Below, one piece after another: positions 8,603 to 16,905 of a stretch of DNA of 64,000 bases. This stretch comes from JBMTVN01 sp046047235. GTDB lineage: Bacteria > Verrucomicrobiota > Verrucomicrobiia > Limisphaerales > JAHDYP01. The stretch is from assembly GCA_046047235.1 (NCBI GenBank), contig JBJOII010000003.1, positions 20,359 through 84,358 on the forward strand, given 5' to 3'. The notes below the pieces were generated by a model. It saw only the letters and a program-made list of their open reading frames with translations. It made no database searches and was not told the origin of the DNA. The translations under genes and the position numbers were made by a program. How positions within the stretch are numbered: the stretch's first letter is position 1; the number at the start of each line of letters is the position of its first letter.

Positions 8603-9568
8603 CTATGCCCGCGGATGCGCCGCATCGTATACCTGCTTGAGCCGATCAGTCGTCACATGCGTATACACCTCGGTCGTCACCAGATGCGCATGCCCCAATA
8701 ACTCCTGCACCGTCCTCAAGTCAGCGCCCCGATCCAGCAAATGAGTCGCATAACTGTGCCGCAACTTGTGCGGAGTCAGCGACGCATCCAAACCCGCCTG
8801 CACCAAATACCGCTTCAACAACGCCTGCACCTGCCTCGGCTGCATCGCCGCCGCCGAACCCCGACGCGCCCGAAATACCGGCTCCCCCGCCTCCGGCCTC
8901 TGCGGCAACCGCTCCAGATAACGCCGAACCGCCTCCAACGCAGGCCGACCCACCGGCAACAACCTCTCCTTGCGCCCCTTCCCCCGCACCCGCACCCGGG
9001 CCGCCACAAAATCCACGTCCTCCATCAATAACCCGCACAGCTCACTCACCCGTAACCCACACGAATACACCGTCTCCAACCAGGCCACGTCCCGCTCCGC
9101 CTGAAACCGTACCTCCTCAGTCACTTTCTCCGGCTCCATCCCCGCCAGTAACACAACCGGTGCACCCAACAACGCCTCCATCTGCGCCGAAGTCAAAAAT
9201 CGCGGCAGCCGTCGACCCGACTTCGGCAGCTGTATCTCCCGCAACGGAGTCGCCCCACACATCCCCCGCTTCACCAAGTCACGATAAAACGTCTTCAACG
9301 CACTGAAACGCAGCCGAATCGACGCCGGAGACAAACGCCGACGTCCCAACGACCGCAAATACGCCCGGAAATCGTCCCGCACCAAATCCCCCCACACCGG
9401 ACGCCGCCCCCGCTCCCCCGAATACCACGCGCCAAACTCCTTCAACGCCGCGGCATAGTTCCGCTCCGACAATGCCGACAACCCGCGGTCCACCCGCAGA
9501 TGCTGCAAAAATGCCGCCACCTGTGAATCCACGCCCTCCTCATCCCCCGCCTGTCGTTCCTCAACCAT
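8603..9568 (-). CDS. xerC: Tyrosine recombinase XerC/XerD family
   Basis: A 321-residue tyrosine recombinase of typical length. The N-terminal SAM-like core-binding domain (about 12-105) precedes the catalytic domain with Arg173 (SCGLRVSEL), His267 and Arg270 (HKLRHSYATHLL), His293 (LLGHAHLVTTEVY) and nucleophile Tyr302. These match chromosome-dimer resolvases rather than phage integrases, and the mnmE-dusB neighbourhood also suggests a housekeeping role. XerC versus XerD cannot be separated by eye. ATG 9568 is preferred over TTG 9577. A perfect inverted repeat stands about 75 bp upstream. Confidence 0.88.
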   Translation of the reverse strand: MVEERQAGDEEGVDSQVAAFLQHLRVDRGLSALSERNYAAALKEFGAWYSGERGRRPVWGDLVRDDFRAYLRSLGRRRLSPASIRLRFSALKTFYRDLVKRGMCGATPLREIQLPKSGRRLPRFLTSAQMEALLGAPVVLLAGMEPEKVTEEVRFQAERDVAWLETVYSCGLRVSELCGLLMEDVDFVAARVRVRGKGRKERLLPVGRPALEAVRRYLERLPQRPEAGEPVFRARRGSAAAMQPRQVQALLKRYLVQAGLDASLTPHKLRHSYATHLLDRGADLRTVQELLGHAHLVTTEVYTHVTTDRLKQVYDAAHPRA

Positions 9569-9642
9569 CGTCCGCAAACCTTAAACCAACCCCGTCCCTT
9601 GCCAAGCGACATCACACCAACATCCCAAATCCCCACCCGGAA

Positions 9643-9686
9643 CCGGTACGGATTATTCGCGCACGTGCAGGAATAATCCGTACTGG
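9643..9686. promoter_or_regulatory. Long perfect inverted repeat in the xerC/aroK divergent promoter region
   Basis: Arms GTACGGATTATTC (9646-9658) and GAATAATCCGTAC (9671-9683) are exact reverse complements around a 12-nt centre (GCGCACGTGCAG). Pairing extends outward three more positions with one G-T wobble, giving a 16-bp stem. It lies between divergent gene starts, so an operator is more likely than a terminator. A dif site was considered, but the spacer is 12 rather than about 6 bp. Confidence 0.6.
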
Positions 9687-9746
9687 GAAAACTGATCATG
9701 GACGAATCAGCGTGCGCCCTGCTCCCGATTCGGTTACGCAGAGGCC

Positions 9747-10307
9747 ATGGAATGCGGGCGCAACATACGCAACATAGCCCTGATCGGGTTTATGGGGGTG
9801 GGAAAATCCACCGTCGGCCAACAGGTCGCGGGCACAATTAATTTTGACTTTCTGGACACCGACGCCCAGATCGAATCGGTCGTGGGCCTGCCCATTTCGC
9901 GCATTTTTGAAGAGCACGGCGAAGATCACTTCCGCGCCTGCGAAGCCATGCTCGTCAAGGAACTCGCCCAACGGGAACGCCTGGTCATCTCCACCGGCGG
10001 CGGCCTCGCCGCCAACCCCGACCACCTCGCCAGCCTTAAAGCACACGCACTGGTTGTTTGCCTCTGGGCTTCTCCCGATGCCATCTGGGAACGCGTCAAG
10101 CATCAGACCCACCGGCCCCTCCTCCAAACCGAAAACCCGCAGGAACGCATCCGCGAACTCCTCGCCCAACGGGAAACCGTCTATCGACAGGCCGACCTGC
10201 TGGTCAATACGGAGATGCGAACCCTCAAGGAAATCGTTCACCAGGTCATCCATCACTTCCGCGAAGCCTCAGGCAATCAGCACCCCGCCGCAGGCTCAAA
10301 ACCTTGA
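9747..10307 (+). CDS. aroK: Shikimate kinase
   Basis: A 186-residue P-loop kinase that phosphorylates shikimate with ATP in aromatic amino-acid synthesis. The Walker A motif is GFMGVGKST (14-22). Substrate-binding residues appear as DTDAQIE (37-43), FRACE (62-66) and TGGGLAANPD (83-92). The lid Arg motif is seen in THRPLLQTENPQERIRELLAQR. The C terminus is about 10-15 residues longer than usual. Its TGA overlaps the TTG start of queG, so the genes are coupled. Confidence 0.92.
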   Translation: MECGRNIRNIALIGFMGVGKSTVGQQVAGTINFDFLDTDAQIESVVGLPISRIFEEHGEDHFRACEAMLVKELAQRERLVISTGGGLAANPDHLASLKAHALVVCLWASPDAIWERVKHQTHRPLLQTENPQERIRELLAQRETVYRQADLLVNTEMRTLKEIVHQVIHHFREASGNQHPAAGSKP

Positions 10308-11332
10308 AGGAACAGATCCGCCAACGCGCTGTTGAACTCGGCTTCGATGCCTGCCGCTTCGCCGCCGCACACACCCCGTCCACGTTCAAACAATACGAGG
10401 AATGGATCCAGGCCGGATGCCACGGAACCATGTCCTACCTGGAACGAAACCTCGACCGCCGGGCCGACCCCACACTCGTGGTCGCCAACGCACGCACTGT
10501 CCTCTCTCTCGCAGCGAGCTACCCCTCAGCCCAGCCCCCTGAACCCAAAGACCGCCCCACCGGCCGCGTCGCCCGCTACGCCCAGGCCACCGACTACCAC
10601 GATACACTCGCCGCGCCCCTCCGCGAACTGGCGCTATACATCGAAGACCTCGGAGGCCCCGGCACACTCACCCGACCATACGTCGATACCGGCCCCATCC
10701 TGGAACGTTCGTTCGGACAGGAATCCGGCCTCGGCTTCGTCGGCAAACATACCAACCTGATCAGCCGACAGCTCGGCAACTGGTTCTTCCTTGCCGAGAT
10801 CCTCACCACCCTCGAACTCGACCCCGACCCGCCGGAACCCAACCGCTGCGGCACCTGCTCACGCTGTATCGACGCCTGCCCCACACGCGCCATCACCGCC
10901 CCCTTCCAGCTCGATGCCCGACGCTGCATCAGTTACCTCACCATCGAACTCAAAGGCTCCATCCCCGAGGACCTGCGCCCCGCCATAGGCAACCGCGTCT
11001 TCGGTTGCGACGACTGCCTCGAGGTCTGCCCCTGGAACCGCTTCGCCCGGGAAGGACGGCTCATGCGTCAAGTCGCCCTGCCCGAGCTCCAACACCTCGA
11101 CCTGCTGGAACTCCTCAGCCTCGATACGGACACCTTCCGCCAACGCTTCCGCCACACCCCGCTCTGGCGCGGCAAACAACCCCGCCTCCTCCGCAACGTC
11201 TGCGTGGCCCTCGGCAATACGGCCGGCCCCGAAGCCCTGCCCGCACTCGAACAGGCCGCCCTGCACCCGGAACCCCTCGTGCAGGAACACGCCCTCTGGG
11301 CCATCCAGACCATCCGCCAACGCCACCTCTAG
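10304..11332 (+). CDS. queG: Epoxyqueuosine reductase QueG
   Basis: About 342 residues. This iron-sulphur, cobalamin-dependent enzyme carries out the last step of queuosine synthesis in tRNA. Two 4Fe-4S motifs are visible: CGTCSRCIDACPTRAI at about 181-196 and CDDCLEVCPWNRFAR at about 233-247. The N-terminal LGFDACRFAAAH and RYVDTGPILERS-like region (RPYVDTGPILERSFG) are family hallmarks. A HEAT-like C-terminal repeat (ALEQAALHPEPLVQEHALWAIQ) ends the protein. The start is inferred as TTG 10304, giving LKEQIRQRAVELGFDA right at the aroK stop (4-bp TTGA overlap); upstream in-frame codons lie inside aroK. Many xerC/mnmE/dusB/queG neighbours here concern tRNA. Confidence 0.9.
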   Translation: MKEQIRQRAVELGFDACRFAAAHTPSTFKQYEEWIQAGCHGTMSYLERNLDRRADPTLVVANARTVLSLAASYPSAQPPEPKDRPTGRVARYAQATDYHDTLAAPLRELALYIEDLGGPGTLTRPYVDTGPILERSFGQESGLGFVGKHTNLISRQLGNWFFLAEILTTLELDPDPPEPNRCGTCSRCIDACPTRAITAPFQLDARRCISYLTIELKGSIPEDLRPAIGNRVFGCDDCLEVCPWNRFAREGRLMRQVALPELQHLDLLELLSLDTDTFRQRFRHTPLWRGKQPRLLRNVCVALGNTAGPEALPALEQAALHPEPLVQEHALWAIQTIRQRHL

Positions 11333-11347
11333 AGTGTTGAAGTAATC

Positions 11348-11482
11348 GTGTCTCCGGAGGAGCGTAGCGCTAAGCACCCCAGCCCCGCCGAACAACCCGA
11401 ACCGTCCAAGGTTGAAACGATCACGCTCATCCCCTACGGTGCCACCACGCTGCGCGTCAGCGCATTCTACTGGATCCGCTAA
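11348..11482 (+). pseudogene. Possible C-terminal remnant of a glycoside hydrolase
   Basis: A 44-codon frame in phase with the queG stop, starting at a GTG and ending TAA just before the sulfatase ATG. Its last part reads VETITLIPYGATTLRVSAFYW, which resembles the C-terminal strand of GH127/DUF1680-type proteins (pattern ..VTLIPYG.T.LR...F). No further homologous sequence is visible upstream, where queG lies. I read it as the 3' end of a gene otherwise lost, possibly one that once preceded the sulfatase in a glycan-degradation operon. The similarity is from memory of the family pattern and is tentative. Confidence 0.4.
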
Positions 11483-11485
11483 ACC

Positions 11486-13018
11486 ATGTCCTTCTCATCA
11501 CTCACCCCGCTTTACCGCAGAATACTCTGCGCCATCACCTCGCTGCTCCTGCTCGTCATCCCATCCCAGGCAGCCCCCGAAAAACCCAACGTCCTCCTCC
11601 TCTGCGTCGATGACCTGAAACCCCTCCTCGGCTGCTACGGTGATCCTCTCGCCAAAACACCCAACCTCGACCGCCTCGCCGCCCGCGGCATGCGCTTCAA
11701 TACCGCCTTCTGTAATCAGTCAGTCTGCGCCCCCTCCCGGAACAACCTCCTGCTCGGATCCCGGTCCACCTCCACCGGCATCTATGACCTCGGCCGCCAC
11801 TTCCGCGACGAAGTCCCCAATGCCGTCACCATGCCCCAGCACTTCATGCAACACGGCTGGACCGCCGAATCCATCGGCAAAATCCTTCACACCGGCCACG
11901 GCAACCACGACGACCCCCTCTCCTGGAGCTCCCCCTCGGTCATCGAAAAGGTCGTGGAATACCTCGACCCCGCCAACTCCGCCAACGGACAACTCACCCG
12001 CGAGGAAGCCTACTTCTCCAATCGCGAACTCGGCCGCATCGGACAACTGCCCCGCGGCGCCGCCTGGGAAAATTCCGACGTACCCGACAACGCCTACGCC
12101 GATGGCCGCATCGCCGACGAGGGCATCCGCCGACTCCAAAAGGCCGCCGAACATCCAGAAACCCCCTTCTTTCTCGCACTCGGCTTCGTCAAGCCCCACC
12201 TCCCCCTCACCGCTCCCAAACGATTCTGGGATCTCCACGATCCAGCCGCCTTCCCGCTCGCGCCCTTCCAACACGACCCCGCCGGCGCACCCCGCTACGC
12301 CGGCAAACGCGGCGGCGAAATCGTCAATTACGCCCCGCTCACAGTCGATAACCTCAAAGACCCCGAAATCCAACGCACTCTCATCCACGCCTATTACGCC
12401 TGCACCAGCTTCACCGACTCCCAAATCGGACGCGTGCTCGATGAACTCGACCGACTGAAACTCACCAACAACACCATCATCGTCCTCTGGGGCGACCACG
12501 GCTGGCACCTCGGCGACCACGGCTACTGGACCAAGCACACCACCTACGAACAGGCCAACCACATCCCCCTCCTCATCATCGCCCCCGGTATCACCCAGCC
12601 CGGCAGCACCACATCCCAGCCCGCCGAAACCGTCGATATCTTCCCCACGCTCGCCGAACTGGCCGGCCTCCCCACTCCCACAGGCCCCCAACCCATCGAC
12701 GGACTCAGCCTCGTCCCCGTCCTTCGCAACCCCAACCACCGCGTCCGTGACCACGCCTACCACTGCTACCCGCGCGGTGACCGGCTCGGACGCGCCATCC
12801 GCACCGAACGCTACCGCCTGGTCGAATGGAAAAAAATCGGCGCAACACCCGATACCGCCGAATTCGAACTCTACGATTACGTCGTGGACCCCCCGGAAAC
12901 CCGCAACCTCGCCGCAGACCAACCCACCGTCGTCCAGGAACTGCGCGCCATCCTCGCCCGTCACCCCGAAGCCCTGCGCCCCGGCACCTACGGCAAGTCA
13001 CCCGGGGATCAGCCGTAA
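11486..13018 (+). CDS. Secreted Cys-type sulfatase (iduronate-2-sulfatase-like)
   Basis: A 510-residue sulfatase with a signal peptide (hydrophobic residues about 12-29, cleavage near SQAA). The calcium-binding Asp pair is in LLCVDDLKP (42-43). The formylglycine motif CAPSR begins at Cys81 and needs maturation by a sulfatase-modifying enzyme not seen in the window. Other catalytic elements are KILHTGHG, GFVKPHLPLTAP and WGDHGWHLGDHGYWTK. This pattern resembles the S1_7/iduronate-2-sulfatase branch. It probably desulfates exported polysaccharides, in line with the other carbohydrate genes. Its upstream neighbour is a likely hydrolase remnant; downstream is an intergenic repeat cluster. Confidence 0.9.
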   Translation: MSFSSLTPLYRRILCAITSLLLLVIPSQAAPEKPNVLLLCVDDLKPLLGCYGDPLAKTPNLDRLAARGMRFNTAFCNQSVCAPSRNNLLLGSRSTSTGIYDLGRHFRDEVPNAVTMPQHFMQHGWTAESIGKILHTGHGNHDDPLSWSSPSVIEKVVEYLDPANSANGQLTREEAYFSNRELGRIGQLPRGAAWENSDVPDNAYADGRIADEGIRRLQKAAEHPETPFFLALGFVKPHLPLTAPKRFWDLHDPAAFPLAPFQHDPAGAPRYAGKRGGEIVNYAPLTVDNLKDPEIQRTLIHAYYACTSFTDSQIGRVLDELDRLKLTNNTIIVLWGDHGWHLGDHGYWTKHTTYEQANHIPLLIIAPGITQPGSTTSQPAETVDIFPTLAELAGLPTPTGPQPIDGLSLVPVLRNPNHRVRDHAYHCYPRGDRLGRAIRTERYRLVEWKKIGATPDTAEFELYDYVVDPPETRNLAADQPTVVQELRAILARHPEALRPGTYGKSPGDQP

Positions 13019-13081
13019 AAGCCTGAGGTCAAAGTCCGGCGGTCAGCCACGCAAATCCCCCAGCTCCTCTCTCCCCCCTCC

Positions 13082-13106
13082 CTGCGGTCCACCACGCGGA
13101 CCGCAG
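13082..13106. repeat. E-type hairpin beyond the sulfatase
   Basis: CTGCGGTCC, loop ACCACGC, GGACCGCAG: perfect 9-bp stem after a pyrimidine tract. The stem resembles the copy at 63547 but not those at 19319 or 51393. It is followed by four heptamers (13110-13137) that abut the C element. Confidence 0.65.
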
Positions 13107-13137
13107 CACCCCTCTGCGCTTGCCGCTTTGCCTCCCC

Positions 13138-13224
13138 ATTCATGTATGGCTTGTGTTCATGCGGATACCCCTACGAACCGCGTTCGCCCCACGGTATAAC
13201 CGCATGAATAGTCCACACATGAAT
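13138..13224. repeat. C element: 87-bp repeat with inverted ends, copy 1
   Basis: Left end ATTCATGT...TTCATGCGG and right end CCGCATGAA...ACATGAAT are reverse complements with similar spacing, around a 35-40 bp core (CCACGAACC-GTTCGCCC type). Full copies recur at 63311 and 63792. Single left-end copies with a different continuation (ACCCCACAGGACC) are at 13252, 63681 and 63906, and a diverged one at 53700. The repeat is non-coding and could fold into one long hairpin. Confidence 0.78.
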
Positions 13225-13251
13225 AAACCCATCCCGGCACCGACTCCGGCC

Positions 13252-13293
13252 ATTCATGTATGGCTGCGTTCATGCGGACACCCCACAGGACCC
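13252..13293. repeat. C element half-copy
   Basis: Only the left end is present (ATTCATGTATGGCTGCG, TTCATGCGG), continuing into CACCCCACAGGACCCC. It fuses directly to the B block at 13288. Confidence 0.65.
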
Positions 13294-13356
13294 CTGCCGG
13301 TGTTTCCGTGTTTCACTGTTTCAGAGCATGAACCAGAGCACGCCTCAGCGCACAGC
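13288..13356. repeat. B-type repeat, copy 2
   Basis: CCCCTGCCGGTGTTTCC then GTTTCACTGTTTCAGAGC and GAGCACGCCTCAGCGC. Same organisation as 56814 and 63233. It runs straight into the D block. Confidence 0.7.
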
Positions 13357-13490
13357 GCTGCTGCCCCATCGAAATCGCTATCGGGATCGCTATCGGGATC
13401 GAATGCTGAAGTTCCCAGTCGCAGGACGCAGGATACCGGATAGCGAAGATCGGACATCGCCCCGAGCGACCGAAGACCCGAGGCGCGCTT
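13357..13490. repeat. D block: 134-bp dispersed repeat, copy 1
   Basis: Begins GCTGCTGCCCCATCGAAATC and contains ATCGGGATCGCTATCGGGAT, then GAATGCTGAAGTTCCCAGTC and CATCGCCCCGAGCGACCGAA. Copy 2 at 40180-40313 has the same length and differs at about four or five positions. Both run directly into heptamer arrays. No conserved reading frame or protein signature. Confidence 0.82.
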
Positions 13491-13583
13491 CCCGCTTGCC
13501 GCTTTGCCCTCAGCCCTCCGCCCTCCGCCCTCCGCCCTCAGCCCTCCGCCCTCAGCGCTATGCGCCTACCGCTTGCCGCCCCT
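13486..13583. repeat. Heptamer mosaic array H2
   Basis: Fourteen units in perfect 7-bp register, mixing CGCTTCC, CGCTTGC, CGCTTTG, CCCTCAG, CCCTCCG, CGCTATG and CGCCTAC. The last unit (CGCCCCT) supplies two bases of the stop codon of the HD-GYP regulator gene on the opposite strand. Confidence 0.85.
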
Positions 13584-14868
13584 AACAATACACCACCAAC
13601 GACTGCGCAATCGGATTCAACCGGTTGTGGTTGCGCAGCTTGTCGATATAGGCCTCCGACAACTGTTGTCCATCGGGTATCAGCAAAATGCCATTCGCGG
13701 TGTAGATACCCTTGGCCAGAATCATTCCCGGCCGCAACTCCGACAACATCACCTCGCGTTGCTTCCGCGGCACCATAGCCTGCGGCAGGCTACGTATGAA
13801 CGCCCGCACCGCCTCAGGATCAAACTTCGTCCCGCTCTGGTGCTGCAGCATTTCCAAGGTATCGGAATGCTTCTCGTTACTCTCGGAATACGCCACCGCC
13901 ACCGCCAGCAACCGCCCCAGCCACGGAATCGATTCGCCCCGCAACTGGTCCGGATAGCCTGTTCCGTCAAAACGCTCATGGTGCGCCCGGATGGTCTCAC
14001 CCACCCCGGCCAACCCATGCACAAAACCCGCCAGCTCCTGCCCCAGAATCGGATGATGCTGGATCACCTTCAGTTCCGCGTCATTCAATTCGCTCGGAGT
14101 GTGCTGCCAACGCCGGATCAGTTGCCTCGGCGCACCCACCAAACCAATGTCGTGCAGCCACGCCGCCACTTCCAAACTCTGCTGCTCGTCCGCCGAAAGC
14201 TCCAGGGAATGACCCACCGCCCGGCATAACTCATAAACCCGCCGCGCCTGACTCCCCAACGTCGGGTAAAAGGTCTCCATCGTCCGCAAACACAACTCAA
14301 TCGAATGCTGCAGGTTCTTCTGCAGCGCCGTGTTCAGCCCCTCCAACTGACGGTTCTGGTCCGCCACACGACTCACCTGCTCCTCCAAGGCCTTGTTCAG
14401 CTTGGAAAGCTTCTCGTTCATCGCAATCGCCGTCGCCTGCAATACCTTGTTCTTGCAAATCAGGTCATATCGCTGCACCGCGTTGCGCACCGTCGCCAGC
14501 AACTCCTCCCTCAACCACGGCTTGATCACAAAACGGTAGATCTCACCCTTGTTGATCGCGTCAATCACGGTGTTCAAACTCAACACCGCCGTCACCAAAA
14601 TGCGCGTCGCGTCAGGCTGCGTCTCCTTCACCTGGCTCAGGAATTCCAAGCCCGTCAGGTTTGGCATCTGATGGTCCGTAATGATGACCGAAAACGCCTG
14701 CTCCTTGATTAATTCCAAGGCCTGCAACGGATCACTGCACGCCACCACGTCATAACCCTCACGGGTCAACGCCTCCCGCAACGCCACCAACACAATCTCC
14801 TCGTCGTCTACCACCAGCAAACGATGAGGCGAGAGTAACTCGGGAGATGATGCTTCTACGAATTTCAT
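13582..14868 (-). CDS. Response regulator with HD-GYP output domain (RpfG-like)
   Basis: A 428-residue regulator. The receiver domain (1-130) has Asp21-Asp22, phospho-acceptor Asp65 (VIITDHQMPNLTG) and Lys116 (FVIKPW). A coiled coil at about 138-186 links to an HD-GYP domain with WLHDIG (His239-Asp240), HHPILG and HHERFDGTGYP (296-306). HD-GYP domains hydrolyse cyclic di-GMP; the GYP signature is intact, so activity is likely. It follows the histidine kinase gene by 15 bp and is presumably its partner. Its stop codon sits at the edge of a heptamer repeat array. Confidence 0.9.
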   Translation of the reverse strand: MKFVEASSPELLSPHRLLVVDDEEIVLVALREALTREGYDVVACSDPLQALELIKEQAFSVIITDHQMPNLTGLEFLSQVKETQPDATRILVTAVLSLNTVIDAINKGEIYRFVIKPWLREELLATVRNAVQRYDLICKNKVLQATAIAMNEKLSKLNKALEEQVSRVADQNRQLEGLNTALQKNLQHSIELCLRTMETFYPTLGSQARRVYELCRAVGHSLELSADEQQSLEVAAWLHDIGLVGAPRQLIRRWQHTPSELNDAELKVIQHHPILGQELAGFVHGLAGVGETIRAHHERFDGTGYPDQLRGESIPWLGRLLAVAVAYSESNEKHSDTLEMLQHQSGTKFDPEAVRAFIRSLPQAMVPRKQREVMLSELRPGMILAKGIYTANGILLIPDGQQLSEAYIDKLRNHNRLNPIAQSLVVYC

Positions 14869-14883
14869 GTCGAGGTCTCTCGG

Positions 14884-16839
14884 TCAGGCTTCTAAATGTA
14901 ACGTCTTGCCCAGCGAATCCAGAAACTCCTCCTCAGGAGCAGACCCGGATACCACTAAATCCACCAACCTGGCACAGGCCGGACGCAAATCTTCCCGGTC
15001 CCGGCCTACCAGCTTCAGAATCAACCGCAACATGGGCTGCTGCGTACGCACCGCATCCAGCAAACCCATCAAGTCAGCGTCATCGGTTTCGATTAACATC
15101 ACCAATGCAGCACAAATGCAATCACCCGCTCGCAACACCCGCATCACCTCAGCCGCCGTCGTCACGGTGATCACATGATAATTCCTCGTCCGCAAAAGCG
15201 TCGCAGTCTCCGATTGCATCCGCCCCGCCGGAGCCATCAGTAACAAGGTCAATCGCCTCGCCGCTACCGTCGTCTCCTGCTCGGACTCCCGCTCGGTCTC
15301 CTTAAAATCAGCCTCCGGTAACCAAAGGTGAAAGACCGAACCCTGACCCTCCACGGATTCAACCGAGATCGCCCCACGATGCTTCTCCACAAACAACCGC
15401 GCGTTATATAAACCCAGCCCGGAACCCTTGTTCGCCGATTTGGTCGTGAAAAACGGGTCGAAAATACGGTCCAAGTGCCGACCGTGAATACCGCAACCCG
15501 AGTCCCGCACAGAAATGCAAACACAAGGCAACCGCGGCACCACCCCCTCCACATACTCCGGCGCAGGCCACTCCTTGTGATGGGAAGTCGATAACTCAAT
15601 CCGCCCCCGCTCCGGCATCGACTCCGCCGCGTTCAACGCAAGGTTCAACAGGGTCTGCCGAAACTCCACAGAATCCAGATACACCGGCAGCTGCCGCTCC
15701 GTCTGCCTCAACTCCACCTGAATCCGCCGTGGTACCACCTTCCGCACCAGGTCATGCAACTCGTTCAACAAGGCGTTCAGATCCTGATAGTTGCGATCCC
15801 CCGGCCGCCCCACGTGCAGATTGATGATCCGATGCACCAGCTGGCTGGCCTGCATCGAGTTCTGCTTGATCAACCCCAGCCCCGAACAAAAAGCATGACC
15901 CGGCTCCAGTTGCTCCAGGAACGATTCGCTCAAAGAGTGGATGCCCGCCATGATGTTGCCAAAGTCATGCGCCAAACCCATCGTCAATACCGCCAGTGTC
16001 TCTTTCCATGCCGCCGCCGACAAACGTCGCTCGGCAATGGTCTGCCGCGTGACATCCAGCCACACGCCCTCATAACCCAATAACAGACCACCAGTGCTCT
16101 TTATCGGCTGACGATGCTCAAGAATGTAGCTGATCTTGCCACTCTGCAAATGTCGCACGCGAAAGGTGGAGGTAATCAGACGCCCCGTCTGGGCCGCCTG
16201 CTGCATCTGCTGCTCCAGCTCACCGGTGTCAGCCTCGTGCACCACCTGCCAAAACCACTGCGACTGACGCTCCCACTGCTGCGTCGGCACCCCCGTCAAT
16301 TCCTGCACCTTCGCACTGATAAACGCAAATGACCCGTCGGGACGCTGGCTAAATACCACCCCGGGCCAGTAACCCGTCAGCTGCTCCAGCCGCGCCTCCG
16401 CCTGCATCAGCCGTATAAACATCTGCCGCCGCCCCTCCTCAGAATGAAGATGCGCATCCCACTCCACCTCAGCCAGCTCAGACCGAGGCGGTAAACAGGA
16501 TTCAATCCGGAACACCGCACCGCCCCCCACCAAGACCCGCTCGACCTGAAACCATGACGCCGGTGCTCCTCCCACCCCCTCCATCGACCAGCTCGCCCGC
16601 ACCAGCCGCTCCTCATCCCTCATCAGCGCACCACAGGCCTCCCGCCACGCCGGATTGCGTCGTGACAGAAAGTCGGCCAAAGACTCCGCAGGCAGGTTCT
16701 GCTCCCGAAAACCCACCCAGGCCAGCAGACCCGCATCCGCCCATTGCAACACACCGTCCCCACCGAAAATAGCCGTCCCGCTCTCCAGCCAGTCCGCCGC
16801 CACTGGCGTTGCCGATTTCAAAAGTTCTGTATCACTCAT
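14884..16839 (-). CDS. PAS histidine kinase with degenerate C-terminal receiver
   Basis: A 651-residue kinase without clear membrane segments, so probably cytoplasmic. Two PAS-like regions (about 15-115 and 150-270) precede the phospho-acceptor His291 (LAHDFGNIMAGIHSLSE) and the HATPase domain with DSGCGIHGRHLDRIFDPFFTTK and GSGLGLYNARL. The last 115 residues look like a receiver fold, but the position expected for the phospho-Asp reads ALVMLIETDDAD, so phosphotransfer there is doubtful. The HD-GYP regulator gene follows at once, suggesting a kinase-to-cyclic-di-GMP pathway. ATG 16839 (MSDTELLK) is preferred over GTG 16860. Confidence 0.85.
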   Translation of the reverse strand: MSDTELLKSATPVAADWLESGTAIFGGDGVLQWADAGLLAWVGFREQNLPAESLADFLSRRNPAWREACGALMRDEERLVRASWSMEGVGGAPASWFQVERVLVGGGAVFRIESCLPPRSELAEVEWDAHLHSEEGRRQMFIRLMQAEARLEQLTGYWPGVVFSQRPDGSFAFISAKVQELTGVPTQQWERQSQWFWQVVHEADTGELEQQMQQAAQTGRLITSTFRVRHLQSGKISYILEHRQPIKSTGGLLLGYEGVWLDVTRQTIAERRLSAAAWKETLAVLTMGLAHDFGNIMAGIHSLSESFLEQLEPGHAFCSGLGLIKQNSMQASQLVHRIINLHVGRPGDRNYQDLNALLNELHDLVRKVVPRRIQVELRQTERQLPVYLDSVEFRQTLLNLALNAAESMPERGRIELSTSHHKEWPAPEYVEGVVPRLPCVCISVRDSGCGIHGRHLDRIFDPFFTTKSANKGSGLGLYNARLFVEKHRGAISVESVEGQGSVFHLWLPEADFKETERESEQETTVAARRLTLLLMAPAGRMQSETATLLRTRNYHVITVTTAAEVMRVLRAGDCICAALVMLIETDDADLMGLLDAVRTQQPMLRLILKLVGRDREDLRPACARLVDLVVSGSAPEEEFLDSLGKTLHLEA

Positions 16840-16905
16840 CACACAAAACCCAACTTCCACGCCGGGAAAGGGCCATTGGACCTCCCCGCAACACCCTGTT
16901 CAAAC

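Noticed and set aside
9643..9686. dif recombination site
   Set aside because: Arms are separated by 12 bp rather than about 6 and the arms do not match the usual dif core; kept as an operator candidate.
9643..9686. Intrinsic terminator
   Set aside because: Lies between divergent gene starts and has no T-tract.
11720..12964. 414-residue reverse open frame
   Set aside because: Shadow of the sulfatase gene, Gly/Val/Asp-rich without motifs.
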